Numbered from the stretch's first letter, positions 12,535-25,179 are shown. The stretch is 64,000 bases of DNA from Scleromitrula shiraiana (GCA_028455995.1 JABELC010000004.1:1240001-1304000), one strand, 5' to 3'. The notes: generated from the sequence alone by a model not told the origin. A program made the numbers and translations.

Positions 12535-14666
12535 ATGTTTTAATCTTTACTTATGATATGTTATGGGAATGAGATGGATGGGATGGAGTGACTTGGAATG
12601 AATTGGGTTGGTTCGGGTTGGGTTTGGCTTCTGGCTGGCGTAGATTTTGCTCACGAGATTCTGGTTCTGGGCTGGCTCTTCTTTTTTTATCGTGGAGTGG
12701 GTGGGTACCTGTTCTCATTTTTCATGATACCTGCACATCCGATTTGGATGTTTGCTTTCTTGCTTACTTACTTGCTCATTACTTCTCCGGCATTTGGGGA
12801 GTTGCTATTGGGACGAAGCGGGGGTTGGTATCTTATGAGTTCTTTAAGAGTGGTTTTATCCATGCCTACCGTGTGTTTCATACAAAATGGGTGGCTTTGG
12901 CATGGCATGGCATAGCTTTATGCACATGGCTAGTCTATAACATAACATACATTATACACTTCAGTATATTTATCTACTATATCAAAAGGAAATCTCTTAC
13001 TTGGCCCCTTGGCAATCAAGTGGGGATCTTTACAAAAGTATTAATTATATAACCAATTAGTCTGTTAATTAATGATTGGAACTCTTTCTGCGAGACTTTG
13101 TTTACTAATCTTTCGTGTATTGAATAAAATGGATAAAAAATCCGATAGGTTAATGGATGGGCCTTGATCTCTTGTTTTGTTCAATTCGAATTGTATACAA
13201 TACCTCGAAAAAGGCATATAATTATGATTCTTAGAGTATTCTACCATCAACCAACCAATCAATCCACCAATCTCACTCACTATCAATCTGTTTCCTTGTC
13301 TTCCATACAAACAAAGATGAGATCTCCATAGATACCTGGATATGACATGTATGTAGGTATAGGTATCGGTATAGGTATCGGTATACAAGCAGCCAAATCG
13401 AGATTAAGTTTTTTAGAGAGGGGTAAACTACATCTAGCGGGATTTGGAGTTTCCAACTTCCTCTTGTTATTGGTTGGAGAGGACGTGCGTAACGGGACGG
13501 ATGGACTGTTTGGCTAGCGGGAGTTCGGATGAGGTGGTGATGGGCCTGGGTTGGAATGGGTTGGGTTGGGCTGGGTTACGTTGGTCTATGTTAGTGTTAG
13601 TGTTAGTGGTGGTGGTGGCAGTGGTAGTGTCGGTGTTAGTGTTAAGATTAGTGTTAGTGGCAGTGGTAGTGGTATTGGTAGTGCTAGTATTAGTATTAGT
13701 GTTAATGTCAGTATTACTGTTAGTATTAGTATTAGTATTAGTGTTAATGTCAGTATTACTGTTAGTGTTAGTACTGGTTAGTAGGTAGGTAGGTGCCAGC
13801 TAGATGGGCCTGTCTGTTGGTACAGGAGGCTTATTTTTGGTGCGGTCACGACATTGGGGTTTGGATGGGATTGGTTGGAATTTAATCGGTGAGGTGATAG
13901 GCTTGAGATAGGGTGGATAGCTAGATAGATAGGGTTGAGTCGTTTTTTTCGGTATTGATTGTACTTGGTTAAAGTCGGGTGAGTTGATGTGATATGATGT
14001 GATGTGAGGTGGATTGATTGATTGATTAATGTATAAAGGGTGATCTTAGTGTAACAATACCATTCACGGTAAACATGCATTTGGAAGAGGTGTTTCGTGA
14101 TTTGCTTTTATTAGAACTACTCGGTGTGTAGTGATGTATCTATCTGTGTTGATATGCTTTTCTAGTTCATTGACAGAGCATTATCTTTTTCTTTTATTTT
14201 TCTTTCTTTTTTTCATTTTTTTCATTGTGATCATCCTTCTCTTCTCCAATCTTTGCTCATGGATTGTTAATTACCATCCCTATTTAACTTCGTCGATCGG
14301 CTTTCTATTCTAATGGGATTGGGCTTCTTTATACTAGCATTGGCACCAAGTCGAATTACATACCAACACCATTGAAAAAAGTACGATCGTTAGTAGTTAA
14401 TGTGTACGAATCTACTGAATGAAGTATGTAGTGCAACGCACTATTCATTTTAGTAATGTAGTCGTTCTCGTTCATCCGCATTTTGGCCAGAAAAGAAAAG
14501 AGAAGAAAAAAGGGACTTAATTATTTGTACTATACATACATACATACATACTCTACATACAATGGACTTGAATTGTCAATTTGTCTTTTCTTGTTCTCGG
14601 ATTCTATATTCTTTTACATCCATATGATATGATATGATATAATTCTTAGCTAATAGATCGAAAATC
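12535..14666. other. 2.1-kb intergenic region with low-complexity tracts
   Basis: G/T-rich sequence follows mis4, and no ORF here looks like a protein. It includes hexamer runs (TATCGG/TATAGG) near 13352-13384, a long GTTAGT-like tract (listed separately) and ATACAT and GATAT microsatellites near 14533-14640. Confidence 0.5.
13585..13790 (+). repeat. GTTAGT-type low-complexity tract
   Basis: About 200 bp is built almost only of GTTAGT, ATTAGT, GTGGTG and AATGTCAGT units. A roughly 50-bp sub-block is duplicated in its second half. Open frames across it encode only Val/Ser/Ile repeats, so I treat it as simple repeat and not as coding sequence. Confidence 0.75.
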
Positions 14667-16127
14667 ATGTATGGAGAGAATCGACCTGCTCAATTGCAGG
14701 GGATTGTTATTTCCTTTCTGGTTTTGACTTGGATAACGGTGGTGCTGCGGTGTTACGTGAGAATTTTCATTTCTAAAGGATTTGGAGCGGATGATCTTTT
14801 TATGGTGTTTTCTTTGGTGAGTTGATTTCATTCTCTGTCATAGTATTTCTTTTCGATATGATATGATGGGAATATTAAATATCTGATACGAGGATGTAGT
14901 TGGCTTTTAGCACGGCTTGTGGTTTGGGTCTAACGGGTGTTCATTATGGTATTGGGAGACATGAAAATGAATTGGAACTTAATAATTTAATTCAAGCTGC
15001 AAAGGTATGGAAACACATTTACTCTCCAATTGACGTGGAGAAGCATCTCCCATTCGATCTCATATTAACATAAAAATCACAGTATCAAATCCTCACCGAA
15101 CTCGCCTATATAGCCACGACCGCCATCCTAAAAACCTCCGTCGGTCTCCTCCTCCTCCGTCTCGTGGCCGTCAAATCTTTCTACAAATATTTCATTTGGA
15201 TCTGTCTCCTCATAATCAATATCTGGACCATCATAACCTTCGTCATCGGTCTCCTACAATGCCGTCCTTTGCGCGCTGCATGGGATCCCCTGGTTGCCGG
15301 TACTTGTTTTGCTCCGGACGTAGTGCCGAATGTTGGATATGCGATTTCGGCCGAGACTATCTTTTTTGATTGGACGTTTGCGCTGTTGCCGGTCCCTATT
15401 CTTTGGAATATGCAGATGAGTACTCATTTGAAGGCTTCGGTTGCTATTATCTTGAGTTTGGGGGTACTGTGAGTTTTGGAAATTCCTTTCTTTATTATTG
15501 CACGGGTATTGTGCAGCTAGATGGTCTAATATCTTTTTCTATCCTGTAGTGCCAGTTCAGCTACTATCGTTCGTTTCAAGTATATTGTAAATCTAGGCGC
15601 TGTCACCGATGGGCTATGTAAGTTACTTTTCTTTCTAAACTTCATCCCATCCTCAATCCTCAATTTAAATCCAATCCAACCCCACTAACAAAATCCATCC
15701 CCATCATCTAGACGCCATAGCTCCCGTCTTCCTCTGGTCCATAATCGAACTCGGCATCGGCATCCTAGCCGCCTCCTTTGCAACCCTCCGACCTCTATTC
15801 AAACGCTTCAACCTCACCGGATTCCGCAGCTACAATCGCGATAACTCCACCGAGAGGAATTCTAGCAATTTCAAAAAATCTCCGATATTTGGATTGCCTT
15901 CGCATTCTAGTGTGGTACAGGTTAATACCGGGGAATCGTCGAGGCCATTTTCATTGCAGGGTGGTGTGGGGAGGAGGTGCAGTGATGGCGGGGAGGTTTA
16001 TGAAATGAAGGAGAATGACCCTGAGGGGGGTAATTACAAGAGGAATATAAGGGGGGGTGGGGTTTTGAGTATTGAGAGGACGACAGATATTGAGGTTAGG
16101 TATCATGATGAGGATTCTTTGGTTTAA
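14667..16127 (+). CDS. Fungal rhodopsin-domain integral membrane protein
   Basis: Five exons (14667-14816, 14900-15004, 15083-15468, 15550-15617, 15712-16127) give 374 residues. There are seven likely membrane segments. The first is GIVISFLVLTWITVVLRCYVR, followed by the family-typical FGADDLFMV loop. Later come LQCRPLRAAWD and a Cys in TCFAP, and then an amphipathic tail. This pattern matches the fungal rhodopsin domain found in PTH11-like and SAT4-like proteins. Those are plasma-membrane proteins of mostly unknown ligand, often tied to surface sensing or secondary metabolism. The soluble C-terminal ~110 residues are Ser/Gly-rich. There is no CFEM domain at the N-terminus. Specific function is not inferable. 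Confidence 0.85.
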
Positions 16128-17022
16128 TGGTTGTATTGGGATATTGGGATATGGTTAGGTTTGGTGTGTTTTCATTGGGAATGAATTTGGTTATGGGATG
16201 GCGTGGGATTCATCTGACAGTGCTCGTAATATTGTATATCCCACACTGTTTTTTGCATCCACTACATCTACTATTCGATTTTGATTGTATGTGTCACATT
16301 CATCTCAATACCTTGATTGATATGTTCTGGATTCTAATCCAACACTTCCATTCACAACAAAAGATACGTACACTGGTGGCATTGATGAATGGGTTCACGT
16401 GACTAACATCTTCCTCCATGATACAATAGATACGCCGGAAATTAATGTAGCATATCATGCATGTCATACTGATCATCGCCATATTCACAATCAATTCCGC
16501 AAAAATATCATAACACCGCTACAAGTCCCTCCAAAAGAACAGCAATAATATTTTCCCAACCAGTCACGTCCGTACGTATATATATATTCCTTCTCCATAT
16601 CCCCCACAAGGCAGTCTGCACGTGAATCTTATCGCTGACCAGATTGGCCATCTGAGCTGACTGTTGTTTACAATAGTATTAGGTATAGATAGGGAAAGAC
16701 AAAAAAGAAAAAGAAAAGCGGAAGGTGTATCTTTCGAAAACGTATTTTTGAAATTACATTTTCATTTGGACTTCTGTTCTAAAGTCTGACTGGACCCATT
16801 CAAGGCTTTGAATTGACGTACAGTATCGACATGTGAAAACTTGAGTTGGCGGACATGGATTGACAGAATAGTATAGCTTGAAATAACTGTTAATTGGCAA
16901 CCCTACCCCCCATCTCCCAACAATCTAGGCATAATCCACCACAAAGCACTCTTTCCCTATCCCAAACCATCTAAAACCCCCACTAAATCACAATCTAACA
17001 CTCAAATCCACCCATCCATTTT

Positions 17023-17080
17023 CTACTCTTCATCAACAGCGCCTCCATTTGCTACTCTTCATCAACAGCGCCTCCATTTG
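17023..17080. repeat. 29-bp perfect tandem duplication
   Basis: Two adjacent identical 29-bp units beginning CTACTCTTCATCAACAGC. The second copy supplies the last codons and the stop of the small minus ORF next to it. Confidence 0.85.
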
Positions 17081-17258
17081 CTACTTCTCCTTCCACTCGT
17101 AGAAAACCCTGTCTAAGCATCACCCAACTTCCACGAAATACCTCAAACGTTTCGAAAATTACATCGAGAAAGCCCTTGCGAAAGAGATCTCGTCGGGGAA
17201 CTGGTAGATTGTTAATGCGGTTGTAGACTTCACAGGCTTCATCAAAGAAGTCGGACAT
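17052..17258 (-). CDS. Possible small protein of 68 residues
   Basis: A short minus-strand frame starting in a good context (CAAGATG). It encodes an acidic, helix-like sequence beginning MSDFFDEACEVYNRIN, with an ordinary amino-acid composition. I do not recognise it. It is isolated in intergenic DNA, and its end lies in the 29-bp duplication. It could be a small gene, an exon of an unseen gene, or chance. Confidence 0.3.
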   Translation of the reverse strand: MSDFFDEACEVYNRINNLPVPRRDLFRKGFLDVIFETFEVFRGSWVMLRQGFLRVEGEVANGGAVDEE

Positions 17259-18136
17259 CTTGGGAACAGTGGTGGAAACTTTCGTGTTCGATAAAACTAG
17301 GACTTGAATCTCTCGGCATTGATGGCAATTTGTTGCGCTCTGCTTGAAGCTTTAGTAACGGGAGGTACAACCTGAGATTTGGGGCTATTTATAGGAGGAT
17401 ATTAGATATACTTGTATACAGTGAAAGAGCTTGCGTTGCTTGTTTGCTTGATAGAGCATGACTAGAGACTGAGTATCTGACTGGTCCGAATAAACTGCTT
17501 GCTTGGAACTTGCCTGACCATTTTCATGTCCATTGACCTATTAGATGTTTGATCCTGCCAAAGGGATACAGAAAATCTGCCTTGAAACAATTGAGTTTGA
17601 CAGGTAAGAGATGGGATTTCTGGGACGTGATCGATGCTCTGATCTTCTGTGACCTGCTTAGGGTAACTTAATGTACAGCAAAAGAGAACGATTCAATCAT
17701 AATTGCATTTCGAAACATACGTGATTCTAGAAGATTGTAGGTCGCAAAGACCCATGATTAATGTATATATCCGAGCAAGATGCAATCGATGAATGACGAT
17801 CAATTTGGTGGCTTAATTCCATATTCTCTCGACATGCATTGAATGTTGAAACGGCGTTAGTATCTCCAGAAAAGATTGAGTGTTGAAATCCCAACGAATT
17901 AACATCTCTATAATGCTCTCCACATTTCGGAGAGGAGCAAAAGTTATATAGCGATACTATACTGCAACTTTAGCAAGGCCACTGAACTTCCACAACGTTA
18001 TTTTTGTCAACCTCTACATAAAACAGCAATTGAACTTACTATTCTCCTTATATTAGAATAAATCAACATCGTATAAATCATAAACCACGGAGATCAGGCC
18101 ATACATAATAATAACTCACTCCTCGCCACCTCATCT

Positions 18137-18889
18137 CGGTGACCCCGAAACACCACGAAATAACCAACAAAGCACAAATTCCCCATGAAACTAGAATGCA
18201 ACAATAAGTATAAATACAAAACCAATGAATAAGATATCGGAAACACCGGAAAACCGAGAGATGCAACAAATCTCAAAAATCCATCGTCCTCGTTGTTTTC
18301 AAGTCAAACCGCCACATGATCGGGAACACCGAAAACTTGCGAAATGCAACAAAATGCAATAGTAATGGTCCCCTGAACAAATAAAATTGAGAATTAGGTA
18401 ACAATAATAACTTAATAACTGGGACAAATGTTGGGTCATTTGTGTAGGCGCGCGGACATCGTGGTGGTGTGGTATTTGGTGGTCGAGAATCCTAGATGAG
18501 AATCCCGAAGCTAGTTTTTTCGATTCGGAAGCACCGATGATGGTAGAAATGCAACAAATTTTGAGTGGAAAGATACCTAGGTACACACCGCGGCTGATTT
18601 GTTTGTATCCATTGCTACTTCATCAGGGGTGAGCATATAAATGAAACCTAAAACAAACAGGTGATTGATCCATCACTCGACGACTCATGGTAATACCAAT
18701 TTAAAGAAATCGTAAAAGCCCCAGGAAAATATCATGATCATTAACCCGTTGATAGTTCGAAGTCTACGATACTGACGTGGACAAGAAGAAAACCATTGGA
18801 TTCCTTCAAATTGAATTAAATCAAGTTCAACTCATTCTTATCGTCTCCACTGACATCGGAACCACCGATCCCCTACGAAATGCAACAAA
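18137..18889. repeat. Five-copy composite motif: CGG-N5-CCG plus an AAATGCAACAAA box
   Basis: CGG-N5-CCG occurs at 18137-18147, 18238-18248, 18321-18331, 18526-18536 and 18857-18867. In the last four copies the spacer reads AA/GA-N-CA. Each is followed about 8-13 bp later by GAAATGCAACAAA or a close variant (for example 18341-18353, 18546-18558, 18877-18889). The first copy has a degenerate box. Spacing between copies is irregular, 80-330 bp. The inverted CGG triplets resemble Zn2Cys6 binding sites; the second box I do not recognise. Confidence 0.7.
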
Positions 18890-19388
18890 ACGGAATTAAA
18901 CAAATCAATGCAACTTAACAAAATGTCAAAATCCAGGTGATTCGTACCGTGAATGATCACTTCATCCGTTACATCAAACTACTGTATAAATCATTCATTG
19001 ATTTATAGGGGAAAATACTTTGCTAATGATGACTATCTAAATTAAAGTTAGAAGCGCTTAACATACTCATTACATTTGCTACCGCATAGATCAAATGAGA
19101 TTTTTCGGAAAGGAAAAACATTACTCCTGTTGCGTGAGATGTGATATTTCTCTTGAGTTGCGTTGCTTCAAACCTGTAAATTGTTGATAGATACTTTTGC
19201 AAATGGACGAATTCAAAAAGATTCACAATTCCAGTGTAGTGTTTGGAAATGAATTTTCTGTACTGGACAATTAAAGCTTAACATGTTGATAGTAATATAC
19301 AGTTCATAATGTTGGGACACCAACAGGATATTCCTCTTTTATGATGCGCAGCTGCCAGTATTTGAAGTATTGCATTGGCTTAGTGATC

Positions 19389-21821
19389 TCATACAGGACC
19401 ACCGTTATTCCACCATTCCTCTACATTTCCCAGCCCCTCACCTCTCTGATGGAAAAAGTTTTCAGCTAGCACTGCTAACTCGTTATCTGAGTAATGGAAT
19501 GGTTGAGTAATTCCTTGTGCTTGTCCCATCATCCCCTGATCTCCAACATTTATGGAAGAATTATTCACCGAACTAGGTCCAGATCCTTCAAAATCCTGTC
19601 TATCGACTCTAGTCGGTTCAGGGAGCGATGAAGCGTGACTAATTTCTCCAGCAACCGGATAGAAACCACAGTATAAAGAGCTTCCAAAGAGTTGACTAGA
19701 TGAAGTTGGAAGTTCGCTAGATGATGAATATTCTAGGATTTCCCAGAATTGACCAAGATCGATGAGAAGACTTCGGTTGGGTGTTTGAGGGCGTGCATCG
19801 GTGGCTGTATATGTAGCTGATACTGTATCGCAAAGTCGTTGAAGTTTTTCCGCCTACTTCATGATTAACAATTAGTGTGTGGATAAGAAAGAGTATATCT
19901 TACCATACGAGAAACATGAGGCCATTCTCTGAAATATCTGATAAATCTCAAACACTTGTCAAAATTATCACGCTTTTGCTGTCGTACAACCGGATCTTCG
20001 GCAAAGCTCTCTTGCAAGTAAATTGTTGCGATTATTGCTACACAATGAGCAAGAAATGGATCGGAAACTTTGAAACATTTAACTTCAAGCATATCAATAT
20101 ATCTGATAACCCAGCTGGCATGTGACGAAATCAGATCTGAAACTTGTTGAAGGAATATTTCGGGGATAGCAGATTTTATGTTTTTGAGACGGAGTGATAG
20201 TAATAAAGGATTGTTCAACAGACATAGATTGGTATGATAAAGAAATTGAATGAATAACCATGGACCCCAATAATCTCGGTTTGCATGTAAATCTTCTGTT
20301 GATCTTTGAGAGAATTTAGCAGACTTAAAACGATGGATTTGCGATGTTCGTGTCTCGAACTCCATTTGTTGAGCCATAATTAATGCGTAATCGGACTGTG
20401 GTGACCATGGTGGTAGCGTACTAGGATTTCCACGTCTTCTTGCGTATCGGGTAATCTTGAACCAAACTTCACTTAGTTGAATGGCGTATGCCACAACACC
20501 TTTATCCTGATTATCTGGCGTAGCAAACTCTGGAGATGAAAGATCAGGTGTTTCTCCACTTGTAAATTGACCTGGACTTAGTGGCTTTCCTGTGGTTTCT
20601 GGGTACCACGGGAAATTATCTTCTCCTGAGAAGTCAATCACACTAAATTCGGCTCCATGCAATCTCTTCAGAAGGAACAAGCTCCAGAAACATCGTCGTC
20701 GCTCTTCTCTTGCAACTTTGGGCAGAGAAGTTCGGCTTTCGGTGGTTAATCCAGCATTATGAGCTAGACTCATGGCTAGACTACTATATATGCTTGCCTG
20801 ACGTGTATTTCCATCTATGGAACTTGTTAGCTAGGTGATATTACCTTTAGTTTGTGGAATGAGTACTTGTAAAATCCACCAAGCTGAGAAGACATAAAGA
20901 TTGCAATGTAGAAAGTTCCACTCTGCCTCCAAAAATCCTTGCAGAAATTATGGTGCGAGCTGTTTCTACATACCCATCAACCAGTGCCGCTTGATTGTGA
21001 CAAAAGATATCATCATCCGAAAAACGCATTGCCAACGCCAAAATTGAGAAGATAACCTCAGGATCGCGATTTACTAGTGTCTCAACGAATGATGTTCGGC
21101 AGAATAGAGGGAGAGGTTGACAATCACAGTAAATCAGGTAGGTTTTGGCAATACTCAACAATGCATCAAATGGTGGTAATTGACTGTAAAGTTGTTACCA
21201 CTATGAATCAATGTAGATACGAATATGAGTCTTCTTACCTACTCGGAAGCCTGGAAACAACCGGTGTTCTATTCACCTGATCTAAATTTGACAGAACTGG
21301 TGAATTTGAAATCTGTCTTGATGCGCTTCTGCTCACAGATATCTTATTTGCAAGTACTTCCGCAAGTTGAGCCTCTACATTTTTAAGCCTGTCTTCCTAG
21401 GTCGCATCCGATCAGTTCTTAGATCTATATAGGTTGGATCAATCCTTACCAAGTTAATCTCATTAGGTTCCCTCTGATGGTTCTCCGATCTTCTCGACTG
21501 CAAGACTGGTGCTGGGGCTGGTGGTCTTTCGATTGAAACTCTCTCAATAATGTTATTCACTCCACCTGCCTCATCGGCATAGTAACAATTTTGTCTCAAT
21601 CTCGAGCAATGCGAGCATAAAGGTTTCTCGCCTGGACATTTTGTTTTCTTGCGTCTAGTACCAATCAGTCTTTAAGTCATTACCCAGTCCCTCATCCAGT
21701 TTGAATGCCTTCAACTATCTTCATACCAATTCCGAAAACATGTCACAGAAACATAATTAATTACGTACCGGCATGGCTCACAAGCTTGGCGAATACGTTT
21801 CGCAGGACGTTCCCCTGACAT
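19389..21821 (-). CDS. Zn2Cys6 fungal-specific transcription factor
   Basis: Six exons (21821-21769, 21654-21450, 21396-21239, 21183-20867, 20814-19904, 19853-19389) give 702 residues. The start encodes a complete binuclear cluster, CEPCRRKKTKC...CSHCSRLRQNC, with the first intron inside it, as is common. A leucine-rich coiled-coil helix follows (EDRLKNVEAQLAEVL). The middle homology region contains DPEVIFSILALAMRFS, NTRQASIYSSLAMSLAHNAGL and EERRRCFWSLFLLKR, typical of the Fungal_trans domain. The acidic/Ser-rich C-terminus may activate transcription. The gene lies 436 bp from the 3' end of the FAD monooxygenase gene on the same strand, so it may regulate the neighbouring catabolic genes. 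That link is inference. Confidence 0.92.
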
Positions 21822-22257
21822 TAAAATGGAGGTGGTGACACTTTTGATGAAATGTGCAAAAAGATGTAGATGGCGGATTTATCATTTTAATAATAATTGA
21901 AGATGGGATTCTTTTGACTTGATAACAACTCAACGAGGTTGATACGCTTAGATATACTAGATATGGTACTAAGCTAAGTTTAGACGGATTAAAGCAAGGG
22001 TACCCGCCGGATGAGGGTGTGGTCGGAATTTATTCGGATAATCTCAGATATTGGCCGATGGTGTCTAGATTCTCAACCCCGAAATGGGGAATAAACAAGA
22101 TAAACTCAATGTGATAAACATCTACTAAGAGTTTGGGTAATTCACGATTCAGGCAATGTCATTCGTATTGAATAGATATTATGATATGGTCAAACTAAGA
22201 TAATTGGATATATAACTCCTCAGATATACAATGAATACAAAAACCCAAAAGTCAAGC
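21822..22257. promoter_or_regulatory. Upstream region of the Zn2Cys6 factor
   Basis: A 436-bp spacer holding the promoter of the regulator and the 3' flank of the monooxygenase. A CCGCCGG element is visible near 22006-22012. There is no ORF. Confidence 0.45.
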
Positions 22258-23618
22258 TCACAAACTCGCTCTCATCTCAACGTCCTGTCGTGTTCCAAAA
22301 GCTTTCTTTTCAATATCTGCATACATATCATATTCATTCATCTCCTCGATCGTCAACTTCTTATTCTCATCCAGAACTTTGTAGTTTGGATTATTAGTAT
22401 TGGACGAGAATCCAATTCTCTCATTGATGTTAACTCGTGCCCTCGCACTAGCCTCTTGCACACGAGAGGCTCTTGGTTTACGAGTCTGTTCGTATACTTT
22501 GAGCCCTTCGCTAATACTTTCTTTTGTGTTGGCAAAATCATAGTTTTGTCCGAATATTATACCAAGAGCTGCTGCATCTTCAATGGCTTGGCATGCGCCC
22601 TGGCTTTGATCAGGCATCATTGGATGTGCCGCATCTCCAAGTAAGCATGTAGTTCCGGATTGCCAGTAAGGATACGGTTGGTGGACGAAAAGTCTCCAAG
22701 GTTTGACATCGGTTGAGTTTCGGAATAGGGCGAGGAGTTCGGGATCAAGATCAGGAAAAGGTCTGAGGATATCTTCAACAGAAAGTGTATGATTCCATCC
22801 TTCGCCAGCATGTTTGCTTTCCGCTGTTGGAAAGAAACAGTAGAATGAGTGGACCTCCCCATCTCTACAGGGGGAAAAGACGATCTTGTGGATTCCCTGT
22901 CCTCCCCAAAATTCGATGGCACTGTTTGGCGATAAATCGCGCAGTCCAAGTCTTCTTGCATCGGATGTCTCGATGATACAATGCAGACACGTAGACGTGG
23001 ATAACTCTCTATCCGGAACTATCCCAAGCGTCCTTCGAACTTGTGATCCGATTCCATCTGCACCAACAATCAAATCATGCTTCGCTTGTACACCATTTTC
23101 AAATGTAATAAGACCTCGATCGTGGTCAACTTCGGCGCATTTATGATTACACTTCAGAATTGCCGGGATACCGGAGTGATTGGCACCACAGGCAGAGTCC
23201 ATCAACATCTCATGCATGTTGACTCTGTGGAACATATTGTAGACGTATCCCCACCGATCCTTGTAGTCTCCCAAATCATATACATTTTGTACTTCTCCGG
23301 TTTTCCAGTCGTGTGATATTAACTTTTGCAAAACTACAGGTCGTCCAATGGAGATATTCACGCCCCATTCCTCCAACCATCGTGTGCCATTAGCTGCGCA
23401 TGATATTGAGGCCCCGACTTCTCCCGCAAAGTCTGCTCGCTCATATATCGTGACTCGATGGCCGGCTTTTCGTAGACTTGTAGCTGCTGCCAATCCTCCT
23501 ACAGTCAACATGATCGATTAGCTGCTGTGAAGTCGATCGGATACTGAAGTCACATACCTATTCCACCACCGATGATTGCGATATCTAATTCCCTCCACGA
23601 TTTGTCCATTGATCCCAT
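22258..23618 (-). CDS. FAD-dependent aromatic monooxygenase (salicylate hydroxylase-like)
   Basis: Two exons (23618-23558, 23498-22258) give 433 residues. The intron splits the dinucleotide-binding motif; the spliced N-terminus reads IAIIGGGIGGLAAATSLRKAGH, followed by VTIYER. The second FAD-binding motif is CLLGDAAHPMMPDQSQGACQAIEDAAALG, with VGADGIGSQVRR between them (the DG motif). This is the class A flavoprotein hydroxylase fold, which uses NAD(P)H and O2 to hydroxylate aromatic acids. Layout and length resemble fungal salicylate-hydroxylase-type enzymes. It lacks the C-terminal membrane region usual in kynurenine 3-monooxygenase. Its neighbours are tryptophan-catabolic genes, so anthranilate or a related acid is a candidate substrate (inference). 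Confidence 0.88.
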
Positions 23619-24207
23619 ATTAAACGAAGTAAAGTATATGATTGGTAATTAATGTTAATAATAAAGACTGTAAAGCGGTATAGTAAATTGGAATAATGCA
23701 AACAGGTTATCAAAGACGTCGATAGTAAAGAACCAAAGAGTTCGTCTTATGTATACTCTATTGTGCCTCACCTCGAAATCAAATTACCTATCAATCTTAC
23801 CTCAATGATATCTCTCAGCTTTGTTTGATACGATTATCGTAAAGCATTCCTATATGGAACCCCTCAATGGATGCCGCTGAGATAGGAGGCGTCCGGAGAG
23901 GGCACTCCATAATGCAGACCCAAAAGTTCCCATATCCGCTTCCGTGTTGTATGATATCTTTGGTTGCTTTTGGAAATCATGAAGGTGGGGTGAATTCTTA
24001 ATGCGTTTGGTCCCAAGAAACCGATCCGTGCTTATGTAATAGAGCATCCGTTCCCGTTCCGTGTTTTAGCATATCACGAGCCAGCCATGTGGCTCCGCCT
24101 TAGTCTCCTTTCAAAACAACTCTGCCCTGGACTCTGGCCAAATAATTCGAGTCCTATTTTCCTTCCTGCTACAATTTTCTGAGGAGTAGTCTCATTGTGA
24201 AGTCACA
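23619..24207. promoter_or_regulatory. Divergent promoter: FAD monooxygenase / kynurenine formamidase
   Basis: 589 bp between two divergent starts. It contains ATCCGCTTCCGT at 23934-23945, TTCCGTGTT at 23940-23948 and again at 24057-24065, and several other CCG triplets. The 12-mer is also found in the kynureninase/IDO divergent promoter. Confidence 0.55.
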
Positions 24208-25179
24208 ATGGCAAACTCAGAATCATCGAAAGAAGATGACGGATTGCACCAATTGGAATTAAAATATGGAGAGGAACATGAGCTGCAAACCTTAGCTGTC
24301 TATTCTCCCAAAACAGCCAGCGCAGAACTAGATATATCGAAGATATGGGTAATGTAAGATTGAACTGATAAGTCACGTGCTGGATCTATATTTGGCTGAC
24401 AATACGTTAGTTATATCCACGGCGGAGCATGGCGTGACCCATTGGTAACATCTTCCTCCTTTATTCCGACTGTCCAACAGCTTCTCATATCCCCCAAATT
24501 CTCACACCTAAGACCTAAAATTGCATCTTTCATATCAATCAATTACCGTCTATCTGCACATCCTTCGTTTCCCCAGGATTCGTCTTCCATACCCAAAAAG
24601 ATATATAGGGACGCCAAACATCCGGATCATATCCATGACATAGCTACCGCTTTGTCATTTTTACAATCTCAATACTCCATTCAAGACCGTTATTTGCTCA
24701 TTGGTCATTCATGCGGTGCCACTTTAGCGATGCAGATTGTTATGGGGAAGGAATTTCTCCGGTCTTTAAGCATTCCTGAAGAGTCACTACAGTTTGAGTT
24801 GCCACAATACGTTCTTGGAGTAGCTGGAATTTACGATTTAAGGTTGCTTCGCGATACCAATACTCATCCAGCATACAATGAGTTTCTCACTGGTGCATTT
24901 GGAGCGGATGAGAAAGTATGGGACCAAGTGTCTCCAGCCAGATTTGAGAACTATGGCATTTTGTGGAAAGAAGGCAAAGTGCTTGCTCTGGCGACTTCGC
25001 AGAATGATGAATTGGTTGATGAAAAACAGATCGATGGGATGTTACAGAGGCTAGAATCCCTGAGTAATAAGCCTGTTATACGAGATTTGAAAAATAGGTT
25101 GAAGGAGGCACATGACGATACATGGGGAACAGGAGAATTAGCTGGCTTGGTACAAGAGGTTTTGGATATATGTGGGTAA
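24208..25179 (+). CDS. bna7: Kynurenine formamidase (alpha/beta hydrolase, Bna7 type)
   Basis: Two exons (24208-24353, 24411-25179) give 304 residues. The spliced join produces VIYIHGGAWRDP, the oxyanion-hole HGGxW motif characteristic of fungal kynurenine formamidases. The nucleophile elbow is GHSCGA, with Ser at about residue 149. A plausible acid (SQNDELVD) and His (EAHDDTWG) follow at the expected positions. The enzyme hydrolyses N-formylkynurenine to kynurenine and formate in the cytosol, the second step after IDO. The gene is divergent from the FAD monooxygenase and about 7 kb from IDO and kynureninase. Another HSL-like hydrolase is possible, but the HGGAWRDP motif and context favour formamidase. 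Confidence 0.82.

Larger units (their letters stand above)
16128..19388. other. 3.3-kb intergenic region with repeats
   Basis: No convincing gene except a possible 68-codon minus ORF. The region holds a 29-bp tandem duplication at 17023-17080 and a five-copy composite motif between 18137 and 18889, both listed separately. The rest is AT-rich spacer. Confidence 0.5.

Noticed and set aside
12588..13052. ORFs of 105-154 codons downstream of mis4
   Set aside because: Trp/Gly/Leu-skewed composition from G/T-rich DNA, overlapping frames and no splice or homology support.
13444..13788. Val/Leu- or Ser/Val-repeat ORFs
   Set aside because: They are translations of a simple repeat tract.
18137..18889. 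CRISPR array
   Set aside because: Repeats are short and composite, spacing is irregular, and the genome is eukaryotic.
22258..23618. Calling the FAD enzyme kynurenine 3-monooxygenase because of its neighbours
   Set aside because: Length and motifs fit salicylate-hydroxylase-type proteins better, and no C-terminal membrane region is seen.
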